Notes: a model not told the origin generated them from the letters alone. A stretch of DNA of 42,500 nt from Chrysomallon squamiferum (GCA_012295275.1 CM022667.1:3659501-3702000); one strand, 5' to 3'; numbered from the stretch's first letter, positions 11,230-24,240 are shown. Program-made: numbers and translations.

Positions 11230-11355
11230 TTCTTTTTATTATTATTAGTAGTAGTAGTAACATTATTATTCTTATTTATTTATTTATTATTATTAATATT
11301 ATTATTATTTATTATTTATTATTATTTTTTATTACCATTACTTTATTATTATTAT

Positions 11356-11394
<39 letters not shown>

Positions 11395-11430
11395 AACTAC
11401 TACTACTGCTATTATTATTATTATATAAGG
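11230..11430. repeat. Compound (ATT)n/(TAC)n microsatellite
   Basis: ATT, TTTA and then about 15 TAC/ACT units. Translates as poly-Tyr or poly-Leu, so the open frames are spurious. Confidence 0.9.
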
Positions 11431-12300
11431 GATACTGTTGTGTTCTATTGTTCTACTTACAAACAGGGTTACTTTGATGAATCTTTATATCGCAGGGTCA
11501 GTTCTCCCCTTCATTTCTCTGTATGCTAGATCATTATTGTCTTTTTTGAAAGATTTTATTTTTTAAGAAAAACTTTTTTAAGACACTCGTATTAGTTCTG
11601 TTTGTGTTCATTTTCACTTCTGCTGCTTTTCATGCATTTTTAGCATCATCATCATCATCGTCATTTTTGTCTGTTTGAAACAGAATATTTTTTTAATTGT
11701 TTTTTTTTTTTTTTTGTTTTTTTTCATGATTTGTTTCTGCATAAACAAGTAAATTGGTTTTAGCATCTGTTAAGATCTTACTTTCGTTTTTCTGACGATT
11801 TTTTGATATACCCCTTATTGCTTTACATTTTAATATAGCTTTAGCATATCATTAGCATAAAAAGGGGTTAATAGTATATTTTCTTACAAAAACAAACAAA
11901 CAAACAAAAGAGAATAATATGTTGTTTGTAGTATGGACCTTTTTGTTAGAGTTCTTCTTTTTTTAAATCTTTTTTTAAAAAAAAACTAAACTATTTGGAA
12001 AGATATTTACATATGCAGTTTGTTACTTGAAAAGATTAGGATTCATACAATTACAGCTTTGCTGATTGGTTGCGTTATATTTGTACAAAAGTGGCCAATC
12101 AGAGAGCACGTTACAGGGCCTTTTGTTGGTGCATAACATGTCGAAGCTACTTCCTGTTTGCAAACAAACGACCTTGATGTGACCTTTGGTGCTTTGCTTT
12201 GATTCTTACAGATCTCTTGTTTTTAAATGATTATGAAGAGCATGAAGTATGAATTGTTTCTTCATCATTATTGCAGATGGGTGAGGGTTCCTATTTGTTC

Positions 12301-12352
12301 TTTTGTCCTATTTAATCACATATATATATATATATGATTAAATAGGACAAAA
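12301..12352. repeat. Perfect 18-bp inverted repeat (hairpin) around an AT loop
   Basis: TTTTGTCCTATTTAATCA at 12301-12318 is exactly reverse-complementary to 12335-12352. The 16-bp spacer between them is an AT dinucleotide tract. In RNA this would form a long stable stem. Confidence 0.9.
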
Positions 12353-12444
12353 TCATTTTTTCATAGTCATTTTCTTTTTTTAATTATTACTTCTGTAATG
12401 TTTCTCATTGCAAAGCAAAGCACCAATGTTCACAAACAGTCCAC

Positions 12445-12475
<31 letters not shown>

Positions 12476-12793
12476 AATTTGTTTTTTTTTAAAAAAAATG
12501 ACAAAAAAATAGAAATACTTGCATTCTATCAAACAGCATAGTAAACATGAAATATTATTACTATTATTATTTTTTATTTTTCTTGCATATACATGTGGCT
12601 GTAGCATTTATCATTTAGTGTGTACATAGACTGAAGTAGAGAGAGAGAGATGTTTTCAATTTATATAGATCTCAAAAGGAGTTTCTATAAAGCTACATTT
12701 ATAATTGAAATCCTTTAACTACTGAATATAGAAAACATTTTATAAAATGATTATCTTTTCTTTCGTTGGTACATGAATTTGTAGACATGTTTT

Positions 12794-12798
<5 letters not shown>

Positions 12799-12851
<53 letters not shown>
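12799..12851. repeat. (TA)n microsatellite
   Basis: About 26 TA units; a second shorter AT tract follows at about 13300-13335. Confidence 0.92.
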
Positions 12852-12853
<2 letters not shown>

Positions 12854-14999
12854 TGTATATTTTGTCGATATCTTTGAATGACTTTTTTTTAAATACAAGT
12901 GCTTCACAAGGTTTTACATTCAACCCATTTCTACGGTGTTGGCTTTCTGGCAATCTCCATGGCAACAGAAACATTTAATTGTAGATATTAATTGTTATGT
13001 TTATTAAAAAATTATATTACTATTATTATTTTAATTTTTTTTTTTTTTTTTTTTAGTCATTATTATTCTGTGTATATATTTGAAAATGCAGTATTTAAAA
13101 TGTTTTTTTTTTTTTTTTTTCAATAATAAATTCAGAATGTGTTTCATGCAGCAATATGGTATGTGTTTCATTGTTCCTACATTTTTCAACATAAACTTCC
13201 AATGAATTTTTTTTTTTTAATGTTTTTTCTGTGATTGAAAAATTTTAATTCTATATACAATTTTTTTTTTTTTTTTTTTTTTTATACTTATACATATACA
13301 TATATATATATATATATATATAAATATAAATATATATACATACGTAGTTTTGTGTGTGATGAAGTGTATCTCTCTCAGTTCTGTGGATAACTGTTTCTCA
13401 ACCGCAAACGTTTTTAAAAAAAACTTTTTTTAGATAGTTTATTGTTGTTGGTTTGTCTTTTTATATATAAAAGAAAAAGCCAGCAATCATTTTTGTTTGC
13501 CATTTGATTAGCAGGAAGCCTAACCAAGAAAACTGGGCTTGGGATGCATACGGATTTGTTATAGACTTTTTTTAGTTGACAGTTATTCTATGATATGTTA
13601 TCTTTTTTCCTTTTTTTAAATGGACCAGTAGTAAAGTGATGAGTCTTTGTTTGTTGATGACTGCAGAAAAAAGCCAATGTGTGTGAATTTATTGAATGCT
13701 GTCAAAAAAAGAAAAAAATCTTTACAGCTGATCTGTTTATTTTATTTACACTGTTTGTTTTTTTTGTTTTTTTTTTACATTTTAAAGAAACACAAACAAC
13801 CCTCCATATCCCTTGAAGCTTACAGAACTTTTTGTTAAAAGAAATGATGATCAAGAATCCCAAAAAATGTATTTGTTTTTAAAAAATTTCTTTTAAATTT
13901 TAAAAAATTTTCATTTTTTTTTTTTTTTTTTTATTGTTATTATTGCATTTCGCCTTTTTTTTTTTATTGTTGTTGTTTTTTGGGGGTATTTTTATTTTTA
14001 TTTATTTATTTTCTTTTTTTTTTTAAATTTTAGTTTATTGTATTAAGATTATTTTTCTAAATTTCAGTAACTGTATTTGGGGGAAAATTGTCTCATAATG
14101 AACTGTGCATTAAACTTCTTCTCTGCTGATTTCAGCTGGAGCAATCTTCTTTATTTTAAAAATTTTTGAAAAAAATTTAAAATCTTTATTATTATTTTAT
14201 TATTTTTTTGTCTGAAATTAGTTTCAACACTGCCTTGCATGTCTCTGCAAATCTCAGCTATAAAAACTTACATTTCATTTCTAAACTGACCACCGCCAGC
14301 CAGCCAGCCAGCCAGCCACCCTCAGGTGATTTTAATCTCTTCTCTCAGTCCTGGCGACCTTAATAACAGCCATTAGTTCAGATCTATTAAACGTAATTAC
14401 GTTAACAAGAGCAAACTAAAATATGCATTCATCAAAGATCTACTGATTCAAATTACATATTGCGTAATTATCCAGGAATTAACTCCAATAATCAGTTTGT
14501 TATTTTATATATATTTTTTTTTTTTATTAATAGAAAAAAAGAAATTTAAAATATCAATTATATTTCTGTCTTTTTTTTGTTTTTGTTTTTTTGTTTTTTT
14601 ACTGTTTAACAAGACTTAAAGGAGAGAGAAAAAAATAATAATAAAGGTAAAAACAAAAAATGTAATATCTATACTGCATTATCATTAAACACAGCTAGGT
14701 TTAGACACACAAATAAAATGAATACAGTTTAGGGTCTTGCAGTTTGATGGGGACCATATTCAGCTGTTAACACTTTTATCAACATATACAAGGTCTCTGT
14801 TAACAAAAGACACTGAGTATGCTTCTGTGAATGCAAACAATTAACAACAAATCTAATCTGGTTTTATTTTTGTTGTTGTTTTTTTTTTTTTAAATCACAA
14901 ATCATTTTTACAGTCTCCCTAACATTACTGGCCCCTCCTTACCAAAAGTCTAAATCTAGCTCTGAAAATAACCAAACTAATCAGCATATTCATTTTTTT

Positions 15000-15036
<37 letters not shown>

Positions 15037-15766
15037 TTTTAGTGGTTTTAATTTTTTTTTTTTTTTTTTTTTTTTTCTTGTATGGGCTTCATGGTCAGAT
15101 TTTATAGCCAGCCATTTTTGTTGATGTTACAAAATGTTCTGCAGGATGAGTCCGTGTTTTATTACGAGGGATGCGAGTGTGTCTCAGCATCTTCATCCCT
15201 TTTTGTTATGTCTGTGGTGTCTCATTGTTTCAGCTGTAGACTTACAAAAAATATATATATAAAATAAAAAAATGACGAAAAAAAAAAAAAAGATATATAA
15301 AAAGTCAACCACAGTCGTTATATTTTCCTACTGTTGAGTCAGTTTTAGACATTATTTTTTTTTTAATTTTTTTTTTTTTTTTTTTTTTTTTGTTTTTTTT
15401 TTTTCAACAAGATTCATATAGTCTGCTTCACAATATACAATAATAAAATGATATGATCTATATTGATATTTGTTTCTGTTTTTTGTTCTAATGTTTATGA
15501 ATTGTTATTATTAGTGAATTATTATTATTATTACTTATATTTATATTTATTATTTTACTCTTTTTGCCCAGGATTGTATATAGAGTTCAAAAGTATACAC
15601 AGTAAAGCATATTTAGGAAAAAAAAAATAAAAAAATAAAACAACTACATTTGGTTCAATGTATATTTTAAAAAAAATTGGGTCTGGGGTGTTTGCTCCAA
15701 ACTGGGCCATGTTCCATTACATTTAAATCCACAATGGTTTATTTAAGGCATCTTTATGAAGTCCAT

Positions 15767-15772
15767 AATAAA
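15767..15772 (+). terminator. Candidate distal polyadenylation signal AATAAA for ZFHX
   Basis: AATAAA followed within about 10-25 bases by a GT-rich stretch (TTGTTGTGTGAG), the usual layout of a cleavage site. It lies at the end of the T-skewed zone and just before the Tc1 element. Other AATAAA motifs occur upstream, so choice of site is uncertain. Confidence 0.3.
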
Positions 15773-15863
15773 ATTACTCTTGTTGTGTGAGTAGTCTGAA
15801 GTTGTTTTCCTGTTTAAGGTTTCATCTTAACAATCCACAAACAATTTATAAAATACAAATATA

Positions 15864-16816
15864 CTATCCCAAAAAAGAAACGCAAAATGGTTGATTTCTT
15901 AGGTAACTGTTGTAAACTGACACAAACTACGAATATAATGACATTTGGTGATTTAAACGTATAGCTTTTGTTACAGTCGCCAAAAAGCAGGTAACACAAA
16001 AAAAAAGGCTATGATCGTGGTTTATTAGCCAAAACGTCCCCGCATGCAAACCACGTTACCGGTGCACGTGCACGTGCGGCACATGAAACTTGAAAACGAG
16101 GGTTTAAAAATGCAAGGTTTTCGTTATTTTTGTTCTGGCCCAACATCAAACAAATGCCACGACTGAGTGAACCGCAACGAAACAACGTCATCGGCCGTTT
16201 ACAAGCTGGCGAATCCTTCTCGGCCGTAGCCCGGGTGTTCCATGTATCCCCAAGCACCATCTTGAGATTGTGGCATCGGTTCCAGCAACACCAAACAACA
16301 CGTGACCGTCCCAGATCAGGTAGACCACGTGTAACCACCAGGGCCCAGGACCCTAAATGCAGGTATTTCATTTACGGGAAACACTGTACCTACACAACAA
16401 TAACATTCAGGTCCTGCCCTGGCCCTATAAATCTCCGGATTTGAACCCTATAGAGCATTTATGGGACGAGTTGGACAGACGACTGAGGCAGCATCAACCA
16501 CAGCCACATAATCGTGCTCAGTTGGCATTATTACTACAGACAGAGTGGGCCACCATTCATAATGTCATTACTGTCTGGGAAGGAGATGTCAGGCAGTTCT
16601 GGACTCCCATGGTGGGCACACAAGGTGTTGATATTATACCGTTATAACCTTGAACTTTAACTTTTTCAATGTAAAACCATCAGTATTAATGAACTGTGAA
16701 AGTGTGTGTAAAATTTGAACATTCTGCTGCTTTCTGTTGATCCATTAGATGGATATTTCCAATGTCAGTACAATCTTCAAGTACGTTTCTTTTTTGTAAC
16801 GTTTCTTTTTCGATAA
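15864..16816 (+). mobile_element. Internally deleted Tc1/mariner-type transposon
   Basis: The left end CTATCCCAAAAAAGAAACGC follows a TA. The right end CGTTTCTTTTTCGATAA (ending 16816, then TA) is a diverged inverted copy. Inside are the transposase N-terminal helix-turn-helix and C-terminal catalytic fragment. At about 950 bp it is much shorter than a usual full Tc1 element (about 1.3-1.7 kb). The right terminal repeat motif is partly duplicated at 16781-16813. Confidence 0.85.
16154..16647 (+). pseudogene. Tc1-type transposase remnant
   Basis: From ATG 16154 the protein begins MPRLSEPQRNNVIGRLQAGE and continues through a helix-turn-helix and a GRPRVTTRAQD linker to about 16350. The frame then changes, and sequence from about 16395 encodes VLPWPYKSPDLNPIEHLWDE, the region holding the third acidic residue of the DDE/DDD triad, running to a stop at 16645-16647. 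The central catalytic core with the first two aspartates is missing, so this cannot be an active transposase. Confidence 0.88.
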
Positions 16817-17435
16817 TAATAACTTATACTAAGCATAAAATTATATTCAGTTTGGGATCACCTATTATTTCCTGATAAAACCAGAGCCTCAAAACAGAGC
16901 CTTATCTCAAATCCTGTGATGATATCAGTAAAAACAGTCAATATTATAATGAGTGATTCTGTTATTCAAAATAATAAAAACAAAAATAATAATAATAATA
17001 ATAACAACAACAACAACAACAACAACAATAATAATAATAATAATAATAATCAGTATTTGAAACCTGATACATTATGATTGTTAATGTTTGAAATGTCTTC
17101 AGTTAAAATTGGCAATAATCTATCGAGAAAACTTGTAAACTAAATAATTTAAGATTAAAAATTATCACCTTATTTACCTGTTGTGTCATCTAAGAGTAAA
17201 CTAAACGTTGACCAAATCCTGTAGTAAAAGACATTAGCCTGATGAACTTGGATGGCTCTTTTTCCTGTTCCGCCATGGTACCAATGCTATTTATTAAAGA
17301 TCGTGGTACGTGTTAACCTGTCTGTTGCATCGTTCGTTGTATCGTTGATGTTTCCGAGTTCAACTTGGTTTTGTTTATTAAAAATAACGAATGAAATTAA
17401 TTAATTTTAACAATAACAATAATAATAACAATAAT

Positions 17436-17471
<36 letters not shown>

Positions 17472-17671
17472 TTTCTTTTATTATTTTTTTTTTATTTTAT
17501 TTTTTATTTTTTTTTGAATCAGACGTGTTAAGAACATACGATATCTGAAAATGAAATACGCTTGATGGTATGTACTACTTTCTAAAATACTAGCTCCGTT
17601 ACGGAAAATAACGAGTCAACTGGAAACTGGAAAATATTTTTAAATACATCTTATTAACTTATTATTGATTA

Positions 17672-17716
<45 letters not shown>

Positions 17717-18812
17717 AATAGTAGTAGTAGTAGTATTTCAAATATTTATTATTTTTTTATATATATCTAGTTATTTAAATGTTTATTATATTTTTTTGTT
17801 TCAATAGTAAATGATGGGAGAATTTTATTCAAAGACAAATATAGTTTACTATATATGCAGTCAAACTGATTGCTCTAATAATGAGAGAGGAAACCCGCAC
17901 CACTGTGGTTTATTCTTTTTTCGTTTTACCAACCAAAGGCTATTTTATATGAATTTTTCTTCCACACAAAAAAAAACAAAACAAAAACTGCAACTTTTTT
18001 CAAACCACCAATAAACCAGCCATTGAGTGGTATCCTGGCACATTTATCTAACACTGTCACCGAAAGGACTGATCTAGATTTCCTAGAATTACTGTCGCTG
18101 AATTACAAACCTTCCCCTGGTTTGCGATTTTATCGGATAAACGGAACGAAAAAAAAAAAGTATTATTGAAAATCGAGAACTGAATGATGCAAGCGAAATC
18201 TGCTGTATGTGGAAACAGAGAACACTTTAAACTAAATTACATGTAATAGACACACAGAGACAGAATTCAGCCAAAATGTCGTGAAAAATCGTAATATTCA
18301 TTTAGAATCGGGGCTATGGTCCAGAATCTAGACTGTCCCTGGAACCTGAAAGAAACAACCAAATTTTTTTTAAATTCTTACGCCTCAGTGAGTTTTATTT
18401 AACCAGGTATTTTACTTGACCAAAGTGTGAACTGTTGCTAGTGAATGGATCTGGGTTATGAATTTCAAGCATCTTCAAGCCGCCACATCCACTTTCCTGA
18501 TTCTGTTTCGATTTGTAAACACAACCGCGACTATTAATAAAAAAAAAAAAAAAAGCAGCTACTACTACTACTGCCGATCTCAATGTTCTGACGACAGGTG
18601 CTAACGATTAGATCTGTTTACAGTACCATTTAATTAATTCTTTTTAATGCTGAATTGATTACTTCCTATTCAGCAACAGCTTCAGTCATTAAGAAACGCC
18701 GTTTAATTGCAAAAGCTTAATATTATATTACTTTTTTTTTATGTGTGTGATTCGTATAAAAGTACGTGCTATAATATAGATCAATAACAAAAACGTGTCT
18801 CTTTTTCAATAT

Positions 18813-18814
<2 letters not shown>
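16817..18814. other. Gene-free DNA between convergent genes, with AAT/AAC repeats
   Basis: No coding exon recognised. (AAT)n(AAC)n tracts lie at about 16985-17050 and 17404-17470, and (ATT)n at about 17682-17715. Complex sequence at about 17800-18480 includes TGTGGTTT, a Runx-type motif, near 17904. The open frames are short and lack family resemblance. Confidence 0.7.

Positions 18815-18891
<77 letters not shown>
18815..18891. repeat. (CT)n microsatellite
   Basis: About 38 uninterrupted CT units. Confidence 0.97.
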
Positions 18892-18893
<2 letters not shown>

Positions 18894-19398
18894 AGCCTTT
18901 ATATAGCACTTTACAAGACATCACCATAGATATTTGTATATTTACGCATGTATAATTATTATTATATTTTAATAGTAAAAATACATTTTATGTAAATTAT
19001 ATTGCCAATATATACGTACATATCCACATAGATCATGGAATAAAAAAAAATCCAAAGAAATAAACAGAAAAACGAAGATTTTATTTTCATCTTTGACGTA
19101 TAAAAAATAAAAATAAATAAATAAAAAAAAGAACATTAGTCATTATTTCTACTACTCCTATCATTAGCAGTAGTAGTAGTAGTAACACTAACAGCACATA
19201 CTACTTGTCTAGTAGTAAGTAATCGAAATGCTACAAAAACTCAGTAGCAGCAATGGTGTTCATAAGCCCACGGTCGACACGCAAATGCGTAAATTTAATT
19301 TTTCTGACAAAATGAGGGTTAATCGCATTTCGATGCAAATAAACCTAAGTTGTGCATCTACCTTATAGAAAATATTGGTCCCCACCCGAGTAGCAGAA

Positions 19399-19437
<39 letters not shown>

Positions 19438-20693
19438 TAGTTAGTGGTAGTTGTTGTTGTTACAATAATAACTCTAGTTAACAATAAAAACAGCAACCAT
19501 AAGAACAAACAGCAATAAGAATGGCAGAAGCAGATCTTTAGTTTTTTTTTTTTTTTTTTTTTTATTATTTCAAAGAAAACGAAAACAAATATAAAAATTT
19601 ATCTCGCTGCACGCATTTACCTCGTTTGTTCGCAAAAATAAAAAGCGAGAAATAAGATGTCAGTTCGAGAAGCCCACCTCCTCCACACAAAAATATTATC
19701 GGACTCGACAGAGCGCGGGTTCCCATATCGTTTCCTAATTAACTCATACTATCCGCGCATTCATCAGAACTGCCATAGCTTCTGGCTTTTGATTGCACCG
19801 GTCATCAGCGGAACTCGTTAAAAGACACCTCGAGATTGCAATAAATTCCCCGTCTCAAGAAAACCAGCCTGCTACTTCCAATAAAGCTAACCTACAATCA
19901 GTTGTAATTTTTTTTTTTTTTTTTTTTTTCTTCTTAGAAGATCTGTGCTTATTATTTCGCTTTCCTCATCAGCAGTGTAAATTAACAACCTCCCGAAATC
20001 GGTTTATCTGTGGCTCCGATCTGTCTGCTGGGACGTTTGGCTCCTTCCATCACATTTGACGTGAACGTTTCAGAATGTACAGCATGGGTGGGGTGGTGGG
20101 GGGGAAGAGAGAGAACCTTTGAGCAGCGGGGTCAGGGGATAAGTTCTCAATAGCAGCTACAGTGAAAAGATACACACACACGTGTTGGGACATTGTAACC
20201 GACACTTCGCGCCTGCGTTAAAAGTCGTGAACTACCGCAATCGAACAATAAACACCATTTTTCATGAGACGACGAAGAACCTATGTTCTTTCTTTTTTCT
20301 CTCTCTCTTTTTGCTTCTTCTTTTTATGGGGGGTAGCGTCTATCTCCTCCCTCGTGCAGAAACAGCGGCACATTTTCCAAAACCGTCATAAACCTATCTA
20401 CACATCGAGATATTGTAATTACAAACGCAGATGTAGGCATAATGCAGTTGTTATTGTCATATCAAAAAGTTATTTCTGTACAAGATTTATCTTTTCACGA
20501 AACGACTGCTGATACAAGTAAGCGTTTGAAATCAAGACGAAAGCTAGTTTCTTCAAATGATGGATTTGAACATGTTTTTGTTTATTTATTTATTTATTTA
20601 TTTATGTATTTATTTATTTACTGTTGTTGTTGCTGCTATTTTTGCTGCTCCTGTTGTTATTTATTCATTCTTTTATCGTTGTTGCTACTGTTC

Positions 20694-20728
<35 letters not shown>

Positions 20729-21252
20729 TTATTGTTGTTATTATGCTTGTTGCTGCTATTGTTATAATTATAATTACAATTATCATTTGTGAATACTGTT
20801 GATAATGTTCTTGCACTTGGTGATGCTGGTGGTGACGTCATAATAATTATTATTATTATTGCCGTTGTGTTAATTCAGCATCGATTATTCACGGTCAAAC
20901 ATTTGTTATTTCTGAAATAAATTAACAAACAAACGATGTTTAACGACAACGTATCACTCACTGGCTTGAAGGGTGATTTGTAGTCGATAACTGTTCGCAG
21001 AAAGCACAATACGTTTTACTGCTAGCATAAAGAAATCTCTTTTTATTTGCAATTTCGCAGAAACAGAAAAAACACATGTCGCGTTCTTTGTAATAATGTG
21101 CATGTGAGGCCAGCTCGCTCTGAAAATAACTTTATAGTCGGATTGAAGAGATGTGATCCAGCTTTCTACCGCGCCTCCGGCTAGAATTTTAACCACATCA
21201 TTTGAAGTTATCGCCAAGTATGATCAAAACGGTATAATTGAGAATTTTTTTT

Positions 21253-21289
<37 letters not shown>

Positions 21290-21945
21290 TGGAAATATTA
21301 ACAAAGTCTATCTGTTTTCTCTCGCTGACACAAGAAGAAATATCTCTTTCACTGGCTAGAAATGATTTATGCGAATATCACATGACATATATTATTAGTG
21401 TAAAGATATGATAATGTTGAACAGTTACACTTCAGAAAATATTTTCGGAAGAGGGAAGATGAAAACAAAAATTGATAATCATTTAAAAAAAAAAAAAAAA
21501 ATTTAAAATAAATAATAATATAATATAATAAAAACAAAAAGAAGAAGAAGAAGAAAGAAAAAAAAGAACTACCAAATATAGTTTTTATTTAATTATGTTC
21601 AGTTTTGAAGAGAGGCGTGCCGTATTCTTGAAGCTTCAACTTATTATAATTTAGTATGTCACACGTGTAACTGTACGCCCAAATACACGCACACATATGC
21701 TCGCACACACATGCACATTATACACATTTCAAAATTAGTTCTAGATAAGAAAGTTTTTTGTCTCTTTCTTTGACTTTCAGTTTCTTTCCCCTTCCTTCTT
21801 CAAATATTTCTTTCTCTGAAAATCCGTTTACACTGCACAAAGATATTTTTTAAAAAACTGATGTTTTTTCACTTATTTATTTATTTATTGTTTTTGTTGT
21901 TACTGTTATTTATTATTATTATTACCTTTTTTTTCTTTTTCTTCT

Positions 21946-21976
<31 letters not shown>

Positions 21977-22441
21977 CCTCGAAAACTTAGTTTTCTCTAT
22001 CGGTATATTATTGTACTGAAATAGTTTATGATTATTATTTTTTTTAAAAATTATTATATATACATGTTTTTTTTTTTCAAACCAGATAAAATCCAGCTTG
22101 CAGTGAAATTTGCGATGAACTATCTAGGCGATTTTTTAACGCTGTTATCTCTAAAAGATTATTTTTCACACTTTACAAAAAGAAGAAAGGTGAATGGCGT
22201 TCGACGAAAATTGTTTCTTTCATATTTTGACAAAAGAATGCAAGCTAATTTACGTCAAAGTTTATCAAACGAGTAATCTCCCCTTATGACGTTAGCCATA
22301 TTTTTGGCAAAAATAATTCTTAATATCGTCTTCTGTTTCTCTCTCTAAAACACGTTTCAAACCTGTATTACATAACCATGTTGGAACAGCTTTTTAAAAT
22401 TAAACCATTTCGACTATTATTACAACAACAACACCACCACC

Positions 22442-22494
<53 letters not shown>

Positions 22495-22669
22495 TGATGT
22501 TTAGTGAAATTATTTAAAATGCACCACCGCAGGCTATAATAAAGACAGCGTTTATTTTAGTTTTAATCCCAGCGTTATTTTTATTTTTTTGTTCCCATGG
22601 TCTCACGATTGTCATTATTATTTTTTGTCTTCTTCTTCTTTACCTTTTATGTCCCATGAGCCATCTGTC
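18892..22669. other. Gene-free intergenic DNA with several simple repeats
   Basis: Includes (CAG)n at about 19402-19437, TTTA arrays at about 20579-20615 and 20696-20730, poly-T at about 21260-21285 and 21950-21976, and (AAT)n at about 22442-22491. Less repetitive blocks at 19590-20270, 20935-21235 and 22080-22310 look like unique sequence, but no coding exon, RNA gene or transposon was recognised in them. Confidence 0.65.
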
Positions 22670-23270
22670 CAGCGATTAAAGACCTATTGATAAGAAGCAT
22701 CGTAAACGTGTGTAAGGGTAGCAATTAATTTGCAAGACTGTTTAGGCGAACAGAGGAAGGTCACGGAAATACATCTCATTATGCTACCGGTTGCAGGAAG
22801 TGTGATATACGAGCCCATCGAAATCTGCAACAATGGAAATAATTCCAGCACATGTCGAAAGGCCAGGTGCAACATCATGCAATGTTAGACGTCGGCGACT
22901 CCGTTCCTCTTAACCTCTTCATCTGACCTATAGACGCGTCAATAATAAATCCGGCAACGGCACAAGATCTTAATAATTTCGTGCTAAACAGGCGGTGAGA
23001 AAATGACGGCGTCGATTAACGGTGAGCGTTTCGGGTACAATGGTTCCCACGACTGCATCTGACCACGACAATGCACAGGGAGACTGACAGACAGACATGG
23101 ACGAACAATGCGTTATAATTAATGAAAGGTGTACGGGAAACGCCATTGTCACATGATGAACAAAAACGATGCTGCAGTATTTTCCGTCGGGTTCATTTCG
23201 GGTCGTGGCCCTGTAGTTAAGGACATGGGTCATATTTAGACACGGTATTAGAGGTAACAAAGCGTAAAAA
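22670..23270. promoter_or_regulatory. Candidate conserved regulatory block A
   Basis: About 600 bp of complex sequence with clearly higher GC and CpG content than its surroundings and no simple repeats. It contains AACAATGG (SOX-type, 22829-22836), CAATTAATT and TAATTAATG (homeodomain-type). Minus-strand open frames of 64 and 96 codons occur but lack recognisable domains or splice context. It resembles a developmental enhancer downstream of ZFHX; this is inference from composition only. Confidence 0.35.
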
Positions 23271-23879
23271 AAGAAGAAAAAAAAAAATGGAAAATAATAG
23301 TAATAATAACAAAAACTTTCAGATTAAAAATGTTTTTAAAATACTGCTAGTGGTAAATTGTCGAGATGCGATCTTGAATTTAGGCTAACAATAGAGTGGT
23401 GGATGTTTTGTTTCTTTCTTCTTCTTTTTTTTTCTGTGTCTTGTTAATATTTATTATTATTATTATTATTATTTAAAATATTTTGTTAATTAAATGACAA
23501 CCTTCAGGCAAACAAATCAGTTATTTCAGTCTACTACAGCAAAAACATAACAAAATGATCTTCTCTTGTTTCTCGATTTATTTTTAACTTAATTGTTCTT
23601 CCTTGCACAGTTTTACGTTCAGCAATTACATTGTCGATAATTCACATCCAGTAACGTTACTTAATGCCTATTTATTTTAATTTTTAAACGCGAACTGTTG
23701 CACTGTGGTTCTTATAGGTAATTAGCAATTCCGCCATTTTCTTTTCTATCCAATACTCTTTTTTTTTTTTCTTTCTTTTTTTTTTTTTTTTTTTTTTTTA
23801 AAGACAATCCTTCGTGATCAATTTGTTGGCGCGTTGTAATTTGAAAGCAATAAAATTATACACCATCGGAGAAGTTGAG

Positions 23880-24240
23880 CTACAAAATCTCTCTTTGTGT
23901 CGGTAATAGGGCATTTGTGTGATTTGTGTGGTGTGTTTTAATGAGATGGGCACCAGTTATATTTTCCATCATTACGCGTTGTTATCAGAAATAATTACTT
24001 CGAGGTCGCTAGTCCGTTCTGCTTCTCATTTTCGCCTTCAACGTAAGACGCGTTCGACTTGGGTTTTCTAATTATGGGATCGCGACACGGGTGTTTCCTA
24101 GGCCCAGTCGACAAGAAGTAATGACCGAGCTTATTACACGCTCTAGAACAACAGAACAATTTATGGGTCGCCATGGTAGCAGTCATCAATTTTCATGACT
24201 CTAATCACAGTTATTTTTCATCTTCGTTTTTACCGCAGTG
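23880..24240. promoter_or_regulatory. Candidate conserved regulatory block B
   Basis: Complex, CpG-containing island between a poly-T tract and a TTTA/AAT repeat. Motifs include TCTAATTATGG (homeodomain-type), AACAATTTATGGG (SOX-like plus Hox/Cdx-like TTTATGG) and CTAATCACAG. No coding signal supported. Confidence 0.33.

Larger units (their letters stand above)
8499..15772 (+). other. Putative very long T-rich ZFHX 3' UTR / downstream region
   Basis: No coding exon recognised. The + strand carries dozens of poly-T runs (for example near 8812, 9540, 9800, 11700, 13040, 15000, 15060 and 15370), few comparable poly-A runs, and scattered TGTATATT-type Pumilio motifs (for example 12854-12861). 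The same T-on-sense skew is seen in introns of all three genes, which suggests this DNA is transcribed with ZFHX. An earlier AATAAA exists at 9487-9492. Real UTR length cannot be read from sequence. Confidence 0.4.

Noticed and set aside
22970-23260. 96-codon minus-strand open frame as a new gene
   Set aside because: No recognised domain, no splice partners and no signal features; kept only as part of candidate regulatory block A.
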